This document shows positions 53,613 through 64,000 of a stretch of DNA of 64,000 nucleotides, in pieces. The notes beneath the pieces were generated by a model. That model was given only the letters and a program-made list of their open reading frames with translations. It searched no databases and was not told the origin of the DNA. Within the stretch, counting starts at the first letter, position 1; each line of letters begins with the position of its first letter. A program made the position numbers and the translations under genes. The stretch comes from Sporosarcina ureae (GTDB taxonomy: Bacteria > Bacillota > Bacilli > Bacillales_A > Planococcaceae): positions 1,491,001 to 1,555,000 of the forward strand of contig NZ_CP015109.1 of the NCBI RefSeq assembly GCF_002082015.1, read 5' to 3'.

Positions 53613-54416
53613 TTACTTATCGCCTGTTTTATTCATCACTTCATCAATCTGACGCTGTTGCTCAGCCTTCACTTCTTCCATCTGACGCAGACGTTCCGCT
53701 TTCTCGAACTTCCGATAACCTAGACGCGAAATCACGATACTGACCTCATATAAAATGAATAACGGAACCGTGGTGAATAAATGCGAGACGATGTCAGGCG
53801 GTGTAATGAACGCAGCCAATACGAATAACACAAAATAGGCAACTTTTCGCATTTTGACGAGTACTTTAGGCTGCAACACACCAAGACGTGATAAAAACAA
53901 AATGACGATCGGTAACTGAAAGACGAAACCGAACGGCAATAGGAGCGAGAATAAAAAAGAGAAATATTCATTAATACCGATTGTCTGTTCAATGTTTAAT
54001 TGACCTGACAGATTAATCATGAATTTCATGACATACGGTAGCAATATAAAATAGGAGAAACTGATTCCTGCTAAAAACAGGAGAAAAGCAAATGGGATAT
54101 ACGACAACGTGATACGCCGTTCCAAATCACGAAGTCCCGGTGAAATAAAGGCCCAAAATTGATACATGATGACCGGTGAAATAATTACAATCGCAAGAAA
54201 TACAATGACTTTCAAATAGATCACGACTGGATCTACGACGTTAAATGCATTCAATGTGACTTGTTCAGCCGGTGTATCAAATTGTATAAAATTAATCAGC
54301 GGCTTCGCCAAGAAGAAACTACCGATTGCCCCAACAATAAAGAAAACGACGATTACCATCAGCCGTTTTCGAACTTCATCTATATGTTCAATGATCGTTA
54401 AGTCTTTATCTGCCAT
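53613..54416 (-). CDS. tatC: Twin-arginine translocase subunit TatC
   Basis: A 267-residue six-helix membrane protein, the signal-peptide receptor of the Tat system. It starts with DLTIIEHIDEVRKRL, close to the family HLxELRxR motif, and contains FxFWAFISPGL. It follows tatA by 17 bases, a minimal TatAC pair as in B. subtilis tatAyCy. The C-terminal tail is long and charged. Confidence 0.96.
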   Translation of the reverse strand: MADKDLTIIEHIDEVRKRLMVIVVFFIVGAIGSFFLAKPLINFIQFDTPAEQVTLNAFNVVDPVVIYLKVIVFLAIVIISPVIMYQFWAFISPGLRDLERRITLSYIPFAFLLFLAGISFSYFILLPYVMKFMINLSGQLNIEQTIGINEYFSFLFSLLLPFGFVFQLPIVILFLSRLGVLQPKVLVKMRKVAYFVLFVLAAFITPPDIVSHLFTTVPLFILYEVSIVISRLGYRKFEKAERLRQMEEVKAEQQRQIDEVMNKTGDK

Positions 54417-54433
54417 CAGAATAACACCCTAAC

Positions 54434-54625
54434 TCAGCGCACTTCTTCTTTCTTGTCTTCCACCTTTTTTACATCATCTTCGTCATCTGTAAGGCCTTTA
54501 GTTGCGTTTTTGAACTCGCGCAATGAAGAACCGAACGCTTTACCGATTTCAGGTAATTTCTTAGGACCAAATATAAGCAATGCGATCACAGCGATAATCA
54601 GTAAACTTCCGATACCTGGAGCCAT
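54434..54625 (-). CDS. tatA: Twin-arginine translocase subunit TatA
   Basis: About 63 residues: one N-terminal membrane helix ([18 protein letters not shown]), the [10 protein letters not shown] hinge, an amphipathic helix and an acidic tail. The frame can open at a GTG (54634) that overlaps the ribosome binding site; GAGGAGG is 8 bases before the ATG at 54625, which is preferred. Confidence 0.95.
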   Translation of the reverse strand: MAPGIGSLLIIAVIALLIFGPKKLPEIGKAFGSSLREFKNATKGLTDDEDDVKKVEDKKEEVR

Positions 54626-54688
54626 GTTGGCCACCTCCTCATAATATGTCTATTCTACATGAAATCCTATCATTTTACTATCACGGTG

Positions 54689-55336
54689 TCATGTAATTTG
54701 TGAATCTTTTACGTCCGTTTTGATGAGATAAATCAAGGTTTGTAGCTCAACAGACAAGTCGATTGTCTGAATGCGGATTGTGTCTGGTACAGCCAATCGT
54801 TCAGGAGTAAAGTTCAAAATCCCTTTCACTGACGTGGTAGCGAGACGATCAGTCAATTCTTGTGCCACACGTGATGGAACGGTCAAAATGACCATTTCAA
54901 TGCCTAGTTCATTAATTTTCTCTTCAATACGATCAGGTGGATAGATAAGAATATCATTCTTCAATTCACCTTCATGTGGTGCTTTTGGATCGAATGCCAC
55001 GACAATTTTCGTGTTATGAATCTTTTGGAAATTGTATTTCAAAAAAGCGTTACCGAGGCTACCTACCCCGATTAATGCCACATTGGTTTCTTCGTCTTGA
55101 TCGAGTGTTTCGCGGAAGAATTGCAACAAGGAATCGACGTCATAGCCATATCCTTTGCGTCCGAGCGCTCCAAAATGCGAGAAATCCCTTCGGATCGTCG
55201 CCGCGTCAATTTTCATCGCTTCACTTAATTCGCCTGATGAAATGCGTTGTACACCTTTGTCTGCATAATTTCGTAAAAATCTATAATATAAAGGCAACCG
55301 TTTTGATGTTGCCTGCGGAATTCTAGGTTTACTCAC
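54689..55336 (-). CDS. rex: Redox-sensing transcriptional repressor Rex
   Basis: A 215-residue Rex protein. An N-terminal winged helix ([29 protein letters not shown]) is followed by a Rossmann NADH-sensing domain ([12 protein letters not shown]). It represses fermentation and respiration genes when NADH is low. GTG start after GGAGGTAGGG. Upstream of tatA, divergent from ydiF, as in B. subtilis. Confidence 0.96.
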   Translation of the reverse strand: MSKPRIPQATSKRLPLYYRFLRNYADKGVQRISSGELSEAMKIDAATIRRDFSHFGALGRKGYGYDVDSLLQFFRETLDQDEETNVALIGVGSLGNAFLKYNFQKIHNTKIVVAFDPKAPHEGELKNDILIYPPDRIEEKINELGIEMVILTVPSRVAQELTDRLATTSVKGILNFTPERLAVPDTIRIQTIDLSVELQTLIYLIKTDVKDSQIT

Positions 55337-55489
55337 AGCTGTGCCCTACCTCCATTGTCACTTCAATGACCAACCCCTAAACAAGGGTATAGCCGCTTTT
55401 ATCGTACAGCACAACGAGATTATTGTAAAGCCGATTATTGCAGGGAACGGCCCATTCCATTAAACTGATAAGGAATAGAGGTGTGGGGC

Positions 55490-57415
55490 TTGATTATTTT
55501 ACAAGTGAATGGACTGACCAAGTCTTTTTCAGGCACGGATCTACTAGAGAACGTCCGTCTCGAAGTACAGCATCGAGATCGCGTCGCACTAGTTGGTCGG
55601 AACGGCGCTGGAAAATCAACATTATTAAAAATAATTGCAGGTGAACTATCCGCAGATGAAGGAGATATTATCATTCCAAAAGATGTACGCATGGGTTATC
55701 TCGAACAGCACAGCGGACTGGATTCGGAATTAACGATTTGGGATGAAGTGATGACGGTATTCGCACCCCTTCGTGAAAAGGAAAGTCGCCTGCGTACGCT
55801 AGAGCATGAAATGGCAAATCCAACGGTATATGAAGATCCAGATCGCTATGCTCGCGTCATGACGGAATATGATGAACTGCAAATTGAATTTAAGGAAGCA
55901 GGAGGCTATCAGTTTGAAGCCGATGCTCGTTCTGTGCTTCATGGCATGCGGTTTTATCCAGATGACTTCGAGAAGCCTGTGCATTTACTGTCTGGTGGTC
56001 AAAAAACTCGTCTAGCGCTTGCAAGGATGCTTCTGAGCAAGCCAGACTTACTGATACTTGATGAACCGACAAATCACTTGGATATCGAAACACTGAACTG
56101 GCTCGAACGATATTTGTCGGGTTACGAAGGGGCCATTTTAATCGTTTCGCATGATCGCTACTTCCTTGATAAAGTTGTTACAACCGTTTATGAAGTGTCT
56201 CGGCGAAAAGTCTCCAAGTACAGTGGTAATTACAGTTCATACTTAGACGAGAAAGCGAAAAACTACGAACGTGACCAGAAGTTGTTCAGCCAAGAAAAAG
56301 ATGAACGCGCCAAGTTGGAAGAGTTTATTCAGAAAAATATTGCGCGCGCATCTACTTCCAAAATGGCGAAAAGCCGACGTAAACAACTAGAGCGTAGGGA
56401 CTGGACGGACTCCCCTGATGGCGATGAGAAATCCGCGAACTTCTCCTTCTCAATTGATCGACCGAGCGGTAATGATGTACTGTCGCTAGACGACGTCAAA
56501 ATTGGCTATGGTGAAAAGCCGGTATCGAAGAATATTAATCTACGTATTTATAAAGGTGATCGCGTAGCATTTATCGGTCCAAATGGTGTCGGCAAATCGA
56601 CGTTACTTAAAACCATTGTTAAACGCAATGAACTACTAGGCGGAGAAATCCGTTATGGAACGAATGTCCAATTCGGTTATTATGACCAAAACCAAGCGAC
56701 ACTCATTGGTTCCGGTACCGTTTTACAGGAAATATGGGATGACTGGCCACAAATGAATGAAAAAGATGTCCGTTCATTACTTGGACGCTTCTTGTTCACG
56801 GGCGACGATATAGAAAAACTTGTCTCTTCACTGTCAGGCGGAGAAAAGGCTCGTCTTTCATTGGCCCAATTAATGCTCGAGAAATCTAATACATTGATCT
56901 TGGACGAGCCAACGAACCATTTAGATCTCGACAGCAAAGAGATATTAGAAAATGCACTAGACGACTTCCCGGGGACCATTCTGTTCGTGTCACATGACCG
57001 GTACTTTATCAACCGACTCGCAACCAAAGTTATTGAAATGAGTGACGATGGCGCTGTTGAGTATCTGGGCGACTATGATTACTTCATCGAGAAAAAAACT
57101 GAGATGGAGGAAATACTAGCCGTCACACGACTTGAACAACAATCCAAACAACCCATCATTAAAAAAGAAGTGGCGAATAAAGAAAACCAACGCCACGAAC
57201 GCCGACTAACTAGATCCATTGCTGACTTAGAGAAAAAACTCGAAGCTTTCGACGAAGAAATCGAAACTCTGCAAGCAAAACTACTAGAACCCGAACTGGC
57301 GAATAACCACATTGAGCTAATGGATATCCAACGCCAAATCGATGAAATACAAGCCGTCCATGACGAACAAGCAGAAGAATGGTTGTTACTTCAAGATGAG
57401 TTAGAAAACTTATAA
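55490..57415 (+). CDS. ydiF: ABC-F family ATPase YdiF
   Basis: About 641 residues with two ABC ATPase domains. Walker A motifs are GRNGAGKST and GPNGVGKST, signatures LSGGQKTRLA and LSGGEKARLS, and Walker B LLILDEPTNHLD and TLILDEPTNHLD, joined by the ABC-F linker and followed by a C-terminal coiled coil (about 550-641). ABC-F proteins act on the ribosome. The frame opens at a GTG (55481); AGAGGTG is better placed for a TTG at 55490 (MIILQVNGL). Divergent from rex; terminator follows. Confidence 0.94.
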   Translation: MIILQVNGLTKSFSGTDLLENVRLEVQHRDRVALVGRNGAGKSTLLKIIAGELSADEGDIIIPKDVRMGYLEQHSGLDSELTIWDEVMTVFAPLREKESRLRTLEHEMANPTVYEDPDRYARVMTEYDELQIEFKEAGGYQFEADARSVLHGMRFYPDDFEKPVHLLSGGQKTRLALARMLLSKPDLLILDEPTNHLDIETLNWLERYLSGYEGAILIVSHDRYFLDKVVTTVYEVSRRKVSKYSGNYSSYLDEKAKNYERDQKLFSQEKDERAKLEEFIQKNIARASTSKMAKSRRKQLERRDWTDSPDGDEKSANFSFSIDRPSGNDVLSLDDVKIGYGEKPVSKNINLRIYKGDRVAFIGPNGVGKSTLLKTIVKRNELLGGEIRYGTNVQFGYYDQNQATLIGSGTVLQEIWDDWPQMNEKDVRSLLGRFLFTGDDIEKLVSSLSGGEKARLSLAQLMLEKSNTLILDEPTNHLDLDSKEILENALDDFPGTILFVSHDRYFINRLATKVIEMSDDGAVEYLGDYDYFIEKKTEMEEILAVTRLEQQSKQPIIKKEVANKENQRHERRLTRSIADLEKKLEAFDEEIETLQAKLLEPELANNHIELMDIQRQIDEIQAVHDEQAEEWLLLQDELENL

Positions 57416-57452
57416 AGACGTCTGGAGCTTTAAATGAATGTCATACAAACTG

Positions 57453-57488
57453 AGCATTGAGAACTGATTGGTTCTTGATGCTTTTTTT
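57453..57488 (+). terminator. Terminator of ydiF
   Basis: AGCATTGAGAAC, 6-base loop, GTTCTTGATGCT, then TTTTTTT. Confidence 0.75.
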
Positions 57489-57521
57489 GTACTGGCTTAG
57501 TTATGAAGGATAATGGTGATG

Positions 57522-57850
57522 GTATGAGCGGTTATGGCTTCGTATAGAGCGGTCGCGCGGGGAGTATGAGCGGTTGCGGCTTCACATAGAGCGGTCGCGC
57601 AGGAAGTATGAGCGGTTACGGCTACTCATAGAGCGGACAAACAGGAAGTATGAGCGATTACGGCTACTCACAGAGCGGTCGCGCAGGAAGTATGAGCGGT
57701 TACGGCTACTCATAGAGCGGTCGCGCGGAGAGTATGAGCGGTTACGGCTACTCATAGAGCGGCCACACTGGAAGTATGAGCGGTTACGACTACTCATAGA
57801 GCGGCCAAACAGAAAGTATTAGCGATTACGACTTACCGTAGAGTGATCTT
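57522..57850. repeat. 42-bp tandem repeat array (seven full units)
   Basis: Units begin AGAGCGG at 57546, 57588, 57630, 57672, 57714, 57756 and 57798, with partial units at both ends. Each unit has two GAGCGG words about half a period apart. Because 42 is a multiple of 3, both strands stay open and give 14-residue repeat frames (KYERLRLLIERSRR on plus, SSRNRSYF on minus). No ribosome binding site precedes either; I treat it as a non-coding array, with later units more diverged. Confidence 0.85.
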
Positions 57851-58002
57851 CACATTCCACAGAGCGCTTGTGCAAAACATGATGCTTCAACTATATTATC
57901 CGAACAATCTCGCGACAAATTACGACAAGAATCAGTTCATTCCTCCTATCATTCGTCATTTTCATACTTTCATTAAAAACAGCAAGCTAAAATATACTTT
58001 AT

Positions 58003-58174
58003 TTCTCCACAATCTTCTCCACAGATTAAATCCCCGTTTGAACACATATGAACATAGTTATCCACTTCATCCACAGTTATTTGTTTATTAGTCCACATAG
58101 TTATCCAAAATGTATCCGTTTACCATTCACAGGTTACAATTGTTACCCACATTCTATCCACAAATTGTGTATAA
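58003..58174. promoter_or_regulatory. Cluster of DnaA boxes
   Basis: Within 172 bases there is one perfect TTATNCACA box (minus strand, 58166-58174) and seven with one mismatch from TTATCCACA: 58003, 58015, 58058 (TTATCCACT), 58067 (TCATCCACA), 58101 (TTATCCAAA), 58143 (TTACCCACA) and 58154 (CTATCCACA). All but one are on the plus strand. No dnaA or dnaN is nearby, so it is probably a DnaA-titrating or regulatory cluster rather than oriC. Confidence 0.7.
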
Positions 58175-58211
58175 GTACGAATGTTCCCTATTGACAATCT
58201 AATATTCGTCT

Positions 58212-58256
58212 AACAAAAAAACACACAATTTGCTGAAAGTTAGCAAACTGTGTGTA
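58212..58256 (-). terminator. Terminator of the tsaE-tsaB-rimI-tsaD operon
   Basis: On the minus strand ACACACAGTTTGCT, loop, AGCAAATTGTGTGT, followed by TTTTTTG; starts 7 bases after the tsaD stop. Confidence 0.85.
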
Positions 58257-58262
58257 TCTTCA

Positions 58263-59282
58263 TTAATTCCATGATTTTAATGGCATTCCAGGTCGACCGT
58301 TCATACTAGAATCACTTCGAACGCCACTTTTCCACATCTCATAGCCAGCCGCGGCAATCATCGCCGCATTATCTGTACACAATGAAATAGGTGGAACATA
58401 AAAAGGGATTCCCTCTTTTTCAAGCGCAGCAGTTAATGATTTTCGTAGTCCTTGATTGGCAGCTACACCACCTGCCGCAATCACTTGCTTCACGTCATAT
58501 TCTTTTGCAGCTTTCACTGTCTTGACTGTCAGTACATCGACAACACTTTGCTGAAAGCCCGCCGCAACATGATCATGATTAATTTTTCCGCCTTTTTGCT
58601 CAATATTATGCTTATAATTAATAACCGCAGATTTCAATCCACTAAAACTGAAGTCATACGAATCTTTTTCGAGCCAAGCACGCGGGAAGTCAATACTTTC
58701 ATCACTTGCCAGTGCCAACTGATCTACTTGTGGGCCTCCGGGATAAGGCAAACCTAGTACACGCGCTACTTTGTCATAAGCCTCTCCCGCTGCGTCATCT
58801 CGCGTTTCACCGATCAATTCAAATGAACCATGTGACTTCATGACAACAAGCTCCGTGTGACCACCCGAGACAATGAGCGCCAGCAAAGGAAACTCCATCT
58901 CATGAATCAATTGATTGGCGTAGACATGTCCTGCAATATGGTGGACACCTATCAACGGTAACTGATTTGCAAAAGCGAAAGCCTTCGCTGCGTTGATGCC
59001 GATTAATAATGCCCCCACTAACCCAGGTCCTTCTGTCACAGTAACTGCTTCCAAATCACTTGGTACAAGCTTAGCTTCATTCAAAGCTTCCTGAATCACC
59101 AGTGTGATTTGTTCCACATGCAGACGCGAAGCTATTTCGGGAACAACACCACCGAATTGCTTTTGCTGCTGGATTTGTGACGACACTATAGATGAGACAA
59201 TTTCTGTTCCATTTTTCACTATAGAAGCTGCGGTTTCATCACAACTCGTTTCAATACCTAAAATATAATGATCTTTATCCAT
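58263..59282 (-). CDS. tsaD: tRNA N6-threonylcarbamoyladenosine transferase TsaD
   Basis: About 339 residues of the TsaD/Kae1 family. The N-terminal motif is [12 protein letters not shown], and the metal-binding histidines are in [10 protein letters not shown]. It makes t6A in ANN-decoding tRNAs with TsaB and TsaE, both encoded just upstream. The frame extends to 59297, but the ATG at 59282 overlaps the rimI stop (TAATG) and gives the usual start ([16 protein letters not shown]). Confidence 0.96.
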   Translation of the reverse strand: MDKDHYILGIETSCDETAASIVKNGTEIVSSIVSSQIQQQKQFGGVVPEIASRLHVEQITLVIQEALNEAKLVPSDLEAVTVTEGPGLVGALLIGINAAKAFAFANQLPLIGVHHIAGHVYANQLIHEMEFPLLALIVSGGHTELVVMKSHGSFELIGETRDDAAGEAYDKVARVLGLPYPGGPQVDQLALASDESIDFPRAWLEKDSYDFSFSGLKSAVINYKHNIEQKGGKINHDHVAAGFQQSVVDVLTVKTVKAAKEYDVKQVIAAGGVAANQGLRKSLTAALEKEGIPFYVPPISLCTDNAAMIAAAGYEMWKSGVRSDSSMNGRPGMPLKSWN

Positions 59283-59731
59283 TAGAATTCCACCCACATG
59301 ACGAGCCCATCTTCATGGTCGTCTGTATAATAGTTTTTCCTTATGCCGCCTTCATGAAAACCTAACTTACGATACAACGTCCGTGCTGGTTCATTGCTTA
59401 CACGCACTTCAAGCGTCATAGTTTTCACTTCATTCAAGCGGCACAGTTCCATCGCCTGACGCATCAGATCTTCTCCGTACCCTTTACCTCGGTAAGCCGA
59501 GAGTACGGCCACATTAGTAATATGACATTCATCTAGTACAATCCACATACCACAATGCCCAATTACTTCACCGTCAAGATCCGCTACAATATAATGAGCA
59601 TACGCATTTCCTGTTAATTCATGCTCGAAAATCTCTTCTGTCCAAGGCGTCGCAAATGATTCAAGTTCTATATTAGCAACTGCCGGTATATCTTCATGCG
59701 TCATCTTTCTAAACAGTACTTCATTACTCAT
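59282..59731 (-). CDS. rimI: Ribosomal protein N-acetyltransferase RimI
   Basis: A 149-residue GNAT acetyltransferase with the acetyl-CoA motif [15 protein letters not shown] and C-terminal [19 protein letters not shown]. It overlaps tsaB upstream by 8 bases and tsaD downstream by 1-2 bases, the standard Bacillales order. Confidence 0.94.
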   Translation of the reverse strand: MSNEVLFRKMTHEDIPAVANIELESFATPWTEEIFEHELTGNAYAHYIVADLDGEVIGHCGMWIVLDECHITNVAVLSAYRGKGYGEDLMRQAMELCRLNEVKTMTLEVRVSNEPARTLYRKLGFHEGGIRKNYYTDDHEDGLVMWVEF

Positions 59732-60425
59732 GGGAAGACTCCTTCTTCACCAAATTGGCTTCTGCCTCAGTAATCCGCTTATACTGTGGCGTAAATGTAT
59801 GCACTGCTTCCGATTGATCTGCACTTTGAGCCAGTAATATAGCAGAAGATGCACGTGGTACATTCAATGCGAATGATGCGATATGTGCTTGTTCTCCAAG
59901 ATGATCACGAATAATGGATGCATGCAGTTTTACATCTTCTCCCACAAATAAAACTTCTTCGTTACACTCTTTTAACTTCTTCAGCAACTCTGCAAGTAAA
60001 CAGTGCTGATCCTCGAGCACATTGACTAGTTCAGTCCCAATCAAACGATAGACACCTGCGTAGACATTAGATCTTCTCGCATCAATCACGGAACAGATGA
60101 GACCGTTAAACAGTTGTCCATTAACTGCTAAAGCCTTCAGACTCGATACACCGTAAAGAGGCTTATCAAGCGTCCAAGCGAGCGTCTTCGCAATCGTCAC
60201 GCCAATACGGACGCCTGTATACGATCCGGGACCCTCAGAAACAGCAATCGCATCTATTTCCGAAGGAGTAATGTCTGCTTTACGACACGCCTCTTCTACT
60301 GCTGGCATTGCGCGTAGCGAGTGATTGATCTTCATCATGCTTGACTCTTCGATCAGTAATACATCGTCTTTAACGATGGCTACAGATAAAGGTGAATTTG
60401 CTGTATCTATACCTAACCATATCAT
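59724..60425 (-). CDS. tsaB: tRNA threonylcarbamoyladenosine biosynthesis protein TsaB
   Basis: A 233-residue TsaD paralog (GIDTANSPLSVAIV start; SEGPGSYTGVRIGVTIAKTLAW) that scaffolds the t6A complex. The ATG overlaps the tsaE stop by 4 bases. Confidence 0.95.
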   Translation of the reverse strand: MIWLGIDTANSPLSVAIVKDDVLLIEESSMMKINHSLRAMPAVEEACRKADITPSEIDAIAVSEGPGSYTGVRIGVTIAKTLAWTLDKPLYGVSSLKALAVNGQLFNGLICSVIDARRSNVYAGVYRLIGTELVNVLEDQHCLLAELLKKLKECNEEVLFVGEDVKLHASIIRDHLGEQAHIASFALNVPRASSAILLAQSADQSEAVHTFTPQYKRITEAEANLVKKESSHE

Positions 60426-60877
60426 GTAAAAATCTCCTCACAAATACGTGTAAATCGTTCACCTTTTGGCGTACATTCAACTCTGCGGGAATCAGGCCCT
60501 GTATGATGGATGACCAGTTCCATCCGGTCTTCAGGCAATTCTTCTTGAATAAATTGTGCCCATTCCACCACTGAAATCGCATCTCCATAAAACAGTTCGT
60601 CCCAGCCTAAGTCTTCTTCGCTATTGGCTAACCGATATACATCCAAATGATTGAAAGGGTAATTCCCTTCATACTGCTTGATAATCGTAAAAGTAGGACT
60701 ACTGACTGTCCGTGTGATACCGATTGCTTTTGCAAGTGCTTTTGTGAATGTTGTTTTACCAGCTCCGAGATCACCTTCAAGTGTCAGCACGTCAGGAGGT
60801 CTTAGATACCCACCGATCTCGGCAGCTAGCTTTTCCATCTCCTCAACGGACTTGATTTCTTTCTCCCACACAGCCAA
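60422..60877 (-). CDS. tsaE: tRNA threonylcarbamoyladenosine biosynthesis ATPase TsaE
   Basis: A 151-residue P-loop ATPase (EGDLGAGKTTFTKA; SSPTFTIIKQY; HLDVYRL), the third component of the t6A machinery. First gene of the operon in the window, downstream of the tRNA-Asp terminator. Confidence 0.95.
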   Translation of the reverse strand: MAVWEKEIKSVEEMEKLAAEIGGYLRPPDVLTLEGDLGAGKTTFTKALAKAIGITRTVSSPTFTIIKQYEGNYPFNHLDVYRLANSEEDLGWDELFYGDAISVVEWAQFIQEELPEDRMELVIHHTGPDSRRVECTPKGERFTRICEEIFT

Positions 60878-60963
60878 CTCACCCTTCTCTTCCTATTATA
60901 GTACTAGTGTACAGAAAAATCTTAGAAAACAAAAGCCAAGAAGACAGCCTTGTTTATTTACAA

Positions 60964-61002
60964 TAAAAAAACGATCACACCCGTTGAGGTGAAATCGTTT
61001 TG
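60964..61002 (-). terminator. Terminator of the rRNA/tRNA operon
   Basis: On the minus strand AAAACGAT-TTCAC ... GTGTG-ATCGTTTTTTTATTG, 14 bases beyond the tRNA CCA end. Confidence 0.8.
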
Positions 61003-61015
61003 GAATGTTAAAATA

Positions 61016-61091
61016 TGGCGGTCCCGACGGGAATCGAACCCGCGATCTCCTGCGTGACAGGCAGGCATGTTAACCGCTACACCACGGGACC
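61016..61091 (-). tRNA. tRNA-Asp (anticodon GTC)
   Basis: 76 bases including an encoded CCA. Acceptor GGTCCCG / CGGGACC with discriminator G, D-loop TAGCGGTTAAC, anticodon loop CTGTCAC and T-loop GGTTCGAATCC. It follows the 5S gene as in many Bacillales rRNA operons. Confidence 0.97.
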
Positions 61092-61115
61092 ACTGAAAAT
61101 AAGCAAAAAAATAAA

Positions 61116-61232
<117 letters not shown>

Positions 61233-61306
61233 TCTTTGAGTAAAGCTTGTTCACTCAAAACTGAATAAAAGACATTGTGTAGTTCAAGTAACTACTTTTT
61301 ATAATA

Positions 61307-64000
<2,694 letters not shown>

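Noticed and set aside
57574..57822. Arg/Leu-rich 82-codon repeat protein (and its minus-strand counterpart)
   Set aside because: Both frames are produced by a 42-bp tandem array whose period is a multiple of three; no initiation site on either strand.
57522..57850. CRISPR array
   Set aside because: The 42-bp units are contiguous with no unique spacers and no cas genes are present.
58003..58174. Chromosomal replication origin
   Set aside because: DnaA boxes are dense, but dnaA and dnaN are not adjacent and no AT-rich unwinding element next to them was picked out.

Overview
The window reads as a low-GC Firmicute chromosome of the order Bacillales, most likely Planococcaceae (Sporosarcina or a close relative; inference). 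The evidence is AGGAGG-type ribosome binding sites, a CIRCE-controlled groESL operon, an S-box riboswitch, CcpA-type cre sites, and a housekeeping block (tsaE-tsaB-rimI-tsaD, ydiF, rex, tatA-tatC, ydiL, groES-groEL) in the order known from Bacillus subtilis. The right end holds tRNA-Asp, 5S rRNA and most of a 23S rRNA on the minus strand.

Positions 1-31,200 form a catabolic island for aromatic compounds. The lower pathway is a tight minus-strand operon (24,665 to 19,671): muconate cycloisomerase, a DUF3237 protein, 3-oxoadipate enol-lactonase-like hydrolase, both 3-oxoadipate CoA-transferase subunits and 3-oxoadipyl-CoA thiolase. It is divergent from an IclR regulator, with a three-half-site operator between them. 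No CatC-type muconolactone isomerase is visible; the DUF3237 gene sits exactly in that slot. Ring opening is supplied by two paralogous intradiol dioxygenases (12,788 and 15,028). A two-component HpaB-type monooxygenase with a flavin reductase would supply catechol-like substrates, and a FAD synthetase-like gene broken by an in-frame TAA lies between them.

Two unusual regulators fuse a XylR_N/V4R phenol-sensor module, with the MopR zinc and phenol-contact residues, to a PucR-type C-terminus. Each lies downstream of a perfect cre match. Below the first regulator runs a long co-directional block: flavin reductase, single-component Rieske oxygenase, M19 dipeptidase-like hydrolase, SDR, a small IacB-like protein, a TRAP transporter (dctP-dctQ-dctM), a hidden 38-codon ORF and an amidase. 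A second, partial TRAP set runs off the left edge. A third TRAP set on the plus strand (26,059-28,966) is followed by a YdbM-like flavoprotein and, convergently, a class II aldolase.

Positions 31,200-48,500 are mixed accessory genes: a gene-poor kilobase, a luciferase-like monooxygenase with a clear sigma-A promoter, an unrecognised protein, a ThDP enzyme translationally coupled to a GAF-GAF-PAS-GGDEF-EAL protein, a frameshifted DUF421 copy and its intact paralog, msrA, a SAM-I riboswitch controlling a polyol-permease-type MFS transporter, a YoaE-like molybdopterin oxidoreductase, a YhfW-like FAD/Rieske protein and a prolyl 4-hydroxylase-like protein.

Positions 48,500-61,000 are housekeeping. 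The non-coding signals there are a perfect 22-bp-arm palindrome, a Bacillales-type dispersed repeat, a 42-bp tandem array open on both strands, and a dense cluster of DnaA boxes next to tsaD. Homology statements rest on motif recognition by eye; no database search was run.
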